64,000 bases of DNA from Gammaproteobacteria bacterium. GTDB lineage: Bacteria; Pseudomonadota; Gammaproteobacteria; HTCC5015. Where the stretch lies: assembly GCA_028284675.1 (NCBI GenBank), contig JANQRI010000008.1, positions 1 to 64,000 of the forward strand. The letters run 5' to 3'. The notes under the pieces are model-generated. The model did not search any database, was not told the origin of the DNA, and saw only the letters and a list, made by a program, of their open reading frames with translations. The position numbers and the translations under genes are program-made. Below are positions 61,752-64,000 of this stretch, one piece after another (the stretch's first letter is position 1; the number at the start of each line of letters is the position of its first letter).

Positions 61752-63970
61752 GCCAGCAAGCCACAAGCCACGACAAAAAACCCATAAAACCAGAGCGGCG
61801 ACGTTTCCTGCAAAGCAGTGCCGGCTTGTTGATTGGTGTTTATCTACCGGTATTTGCCAACCAAAAATCCGGGGCGGCTGCCGTTATGCAGACCCCATCC
61901 GAAGCAGGGGCGACACTGTCACCCAATGCCTTTGTACGCATTGCTGAAGATAACACCGTAACAATATTAAGTAAGCATATTGAGTTTGGACAAGGGCCAT
62001 TTACCGGTCTGGCAACATTAGCAGCCGAGGAAATGGGCGCCGACTGGTCACAAATGCGTGCGGCACATGCACCTGCCAACGTAGAGCACTATAAAAATCT
62101 GGCATTTGGTGTTCAGGGTACAGGCGGCTCAACCGCTATCGCAAACTCTTACCACCAAATGCGACGCGCCGGCGCCACCGCCAGAGCGATGCTGGTCTCC
62201 GCAGCCGCAACACGCTGGAAAGTGCCGGATACAGAGATCACCGTCAATAACGGAATCATCTCCCACAAAAACAGCGGCAAACAGGCAAGTTTTGGTGAAT
62301 TGGCTGCAAGTGCTGCCGAACTGCCCGCCCCCAATAATGAGCCCGCATTAAAAAAGCCATCCGAGTTCAAACTAATCGGCACCGATTTACCCAAACTCGA
62401 TACTACTGAAAAAACCCTTGGACAAGCACAGTTTACGTTGGATATTTACCAAGAAAATATGCTAACTGCCGTGGTTGCACACCCGCCGGCATTCGGCGGC
62501 ATAGTTAACAGCTTTGATGACAGCGCCGCACGCAAAATACCCGGTGTCGTGGATATCAAGAAAATTCCTCAAGGCATAGTCGTCTACGCAAAAAATACAT
62601 ATGCCGCGATAAAGGGGCGAGACGCATTAAAAATAAACTGGGATACCAGCCAGGCAGAAACCCGCTCTTCAAAGACCTTATTCAAACTGCATCGTGATGC
62701 CGCTCAAAAACCGGGAGCCAATGCAACGTCCAATGGTGATACCGACAAAGCATTACAAGATGCTGCAAAAACACTGGAGCTCGAATACTCATTTCCTTAT
62801 CTTGCACATGCACCGATGGAAACCCTGGACGCGGTTATTCTCGCACATAATGACAGCGATAAAATCGAAGCATGGTTAGGCAGCCAATTACAAACGGTTG
62901 ATCAAGGCGCCATCGCTCAGGTATTCAATACAAAACCTGAAAATGTGATCATACACACGCAACTTGCCGGGGGCAGTTTCGGAAGACGCGCTCAACCGGA
63001 TAGCGGTTTTGCTGTAGAAGCCGCGCTTGCTACCAAAGCGGTCTCCCGTGGCACACCGGTAAAACTGATATGGACCCGGGAAGATGACATAAAAGGCGGC
63101 CGCTATCGACCAATGGTTTTTCATAAATTACGTGGCGGCATTGACAACAAAGGCAATATCATTGGCTGGCAACAAACCATTGTAACCCAATCGATCGTCG
63201 CCGGCTCGCCGTTTGAGGGAATGATTCAAAACGGCATTGACCCGACTTCGGTTGAAGGCGCCAGCGATCTTCCGTACACAATACCAAATCTTGATGTCAG
63301 CCTGCATAGCATGCAAACCAAAGTCCCGGTTCTATGGTGGCGATCAGTTGGCCACACACATACCGCATATACAGTTGAAACTTTCATCGACATGCTGCTG
63401 GAATTAGCTGATAAAAATCCGGTAGAGGGTCGATTGGAACTGCTTAAAAAACATCCACGCGAATCACACGTTTTGCGCACTGCTGCGCGCATGGCGAAAA
63501 ACGCCGGCCCAACCCCACAAGACCGGGCCCGCGGCATCGCCGTACATAAATCATTTGGTAGTTTTGTTGCGCAAATTGCTGAGATCTCGAATGAAAACGG
63601 ATTCCCTAAAGTACACCGCGTCTGGTGCGCAGTCGATTGCGGCATTGCCGTAAACCCAAATGTTATCAAAGCACAAATGGAAGGCGGTATCGGCTACGGT
63701 CTTGGCGCGATACTTTTTGACGAGATAACACTCGGCGAAAATGGCACCGTAATACAATCCAACTTTGATACCTATCGTAGTTTACGCATCAACGAAATGC
63801 CTGATATTGAAGTTGAAATTATTAAATCCGACATAGATCCAACCGGAGTCGGCGAACCCGGCACTCCACCTATCGGCCCCGCGGTTGCAAATGCATGGAG
63901 ACGGTTAACCGGACAAAAAATTACCCATCTGCCTTTTATATCCAGTGTGCAACAAATGGAAACAGCCTGA
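61748..63970 (+). CDS. molybdopterin-binding subunit of molybdenum hydroxylase (IorB-like)
   Basis: 740 residues. A Tat-type signal near the N-terminus (ERRRFLQSSAGLLIGVYLP) points to folded export into the periplasm. Mo-cofactor loops GTGGSTAIANSY, AGGSFGRRAQPD and the active-site Glu in GVGEPGTPPIGP place it in the isoquinoline-oxidoreductase-like (IorB) branch of aldehyde/xanthine dehydrogenases. The substrate is unknown. A short ATG overlap with the next gene shows that the operon continues. Confidence 0.93.
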   Translation: MSQQATSHDKKPIKPERRRFLQSSAGLLIGVYLPVFANQKSGAAAVMQTPSEAGATLSPNAFVRIAEDNTVTILSKHIEFGQGPFTGLATLAAEEMGADWSQMRAAHAPANVEHYKNLAFGVQGTGGSTAIANSYHQMRRAGATARAMLVSAAATRWKVPDTEITVNNGIISHKNSGKQASFGELAASAAELPAPNNEPALKKPSEFKLIGTDLPKLDTTEKTLGQAQFTLDIYQENMLTAVVAHPPAFGGIVNSFDDSAARKIPGVVDIKKIPQGIVVYAKNTYAAIKGRDALKINWDTSQAETRSSKTLFKLHRDAAQKPGANATSNGDTDKALQDAAKTLELEYSFPYLAHAPMETLDAVILAHNDSDKIEAWLGSQLQTVDQGAIAQVFNTKPENVIIHTQLAGGSFGRRAQPDSGFAVEAALATKAVSRGTPVKLIWTREDDIKGGRYRPMVFHKLRGGIDNKGNIIGWQQTIVTQSIVAGSPFEGMIQNGIDPTSVEGASDLPYTIPNLDVSLHSMQTKVPVLWWRSVGHTHTAYTVETFIDMLLELADKNPVEGRLELLKKHPRESHVLRTAARMAKNAGPTPQDRARGIAVHKSFGSFVAQIAEISNENGFPKVHRVWCAVDCGIAVNPNVIKAQMEGGIGYGLGAILFDEITLGENGTVIQSNFDTYRSLRINEMPDIEVEIIKSDIDPTGVGEPGTPPIGPAVANAWRRLTGQKITHLPFISSVQQMETA

Positions 63971-64000
63971 TGAAAAAAGAAAATCTACAGGTTCTTAGCT
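63970..64000 (+). CDS. next gene of the Mo-hydroxylase operon, truncated by window
   Basis: The ATG overlaps the TGA of the preceding gene (TGATG). Only MKKENLQVLS is visible. Not enough to assign a product; an electron-transfer or accessory protein would be the usual neighbour. Confidence 0.5.
   Translation, partial: MKKENLQVLS

Noticed and set aside
1..64000. CRISPR array
   Set aside because: No run of regularly spaced identical short repeats; the only tandem repeats are the long ones at 26.6-27.0 kb.

Overview
The window looks like a chromosomal segment of a free-living, respiring gammaproteobacterium. Three things point there: the conserved order yhbY / rlmE-ftsH-folP-glmM-tpiA-secG-tRNA-Leu-nuo, a 14-gene nuoA-N operon with separate nuoC and nuoD, and the LPS/outer-membrane genes (lptE, lnt, kdsA). 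The genus cannot be set from sequence reading alone. Base composition is mid-range in the core genes and visibly more AT-rich in two accessory zones (about 0.7-1.4 kb and 20-26.5 kb).

Layout. 0-3.0 kb: the 3' part of a large unrecognised protein, convergent with nuo. 3.0-17.6 kb: the complete nuo operon for respiratory complex I, read leftward, with many start/stop overlaps. 17.7-27.0 kb: an accessory block between nuoA and tRNA-Leu(GAG). It holds an ammonium transporter with a downstream partner of unknown function, a small membrane protein, higA with only the 3' end of higB, and an integrase-less integron cassette array: seven attC-like sites and seven cassette genes, all on the minus strand. 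Its upstream flank has degenerate ~129-bp tandem repeats. 27.0-34.8 kb: the conserved secG-tpiA-glmM-folP-ftsH-rlmE / yhbY cluster, interrupted between tpiA and glmM by a divergent Cro-like/CI-like repressor pair with two matching operators.

34.9-45.4 kb: thiol peroxidase, a dicarboxylate/amino-acid symporter, a class III adenylate cyclase with an overlapping TPR lipoprotein, soluble transhydrogenase (sthA), a Fur-family regulator, pyrD, and a membrane protein with a degenerate GGDEF domain. Two palindromic MITE-like elements lie at convergent gene ends here, and their terminal repeats supply stop codons. 45.4-56.2 kb: envelope and RNA-processing genes (lptE, leuS, a Wzz-like protein, manC, lnt, corC, ybeY, phoH, miaB), all leftward.

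56.4-59.0 kb: a compact rightward three-gene operon made of a metal-type KDO-8-phosphate synthase, an unusual protein joining a transaldolase/fructose-6-phosphate-aldolase-like domain to a KdsD-type CBS pair, and a KdsC-like HAD phosphatase. The fusion sits where arabinose-5-phosphate isomerase (KdsD) would be expected. This is the best candidate for an undescribed system: an aldolase-based supply of the precursor for KDO or a related ulosonic acid. 59.3-64 kb: a molybdenum-hydroxylase locus (xdhC, mocA-like, iorA/iorB-like) running off the right edge.
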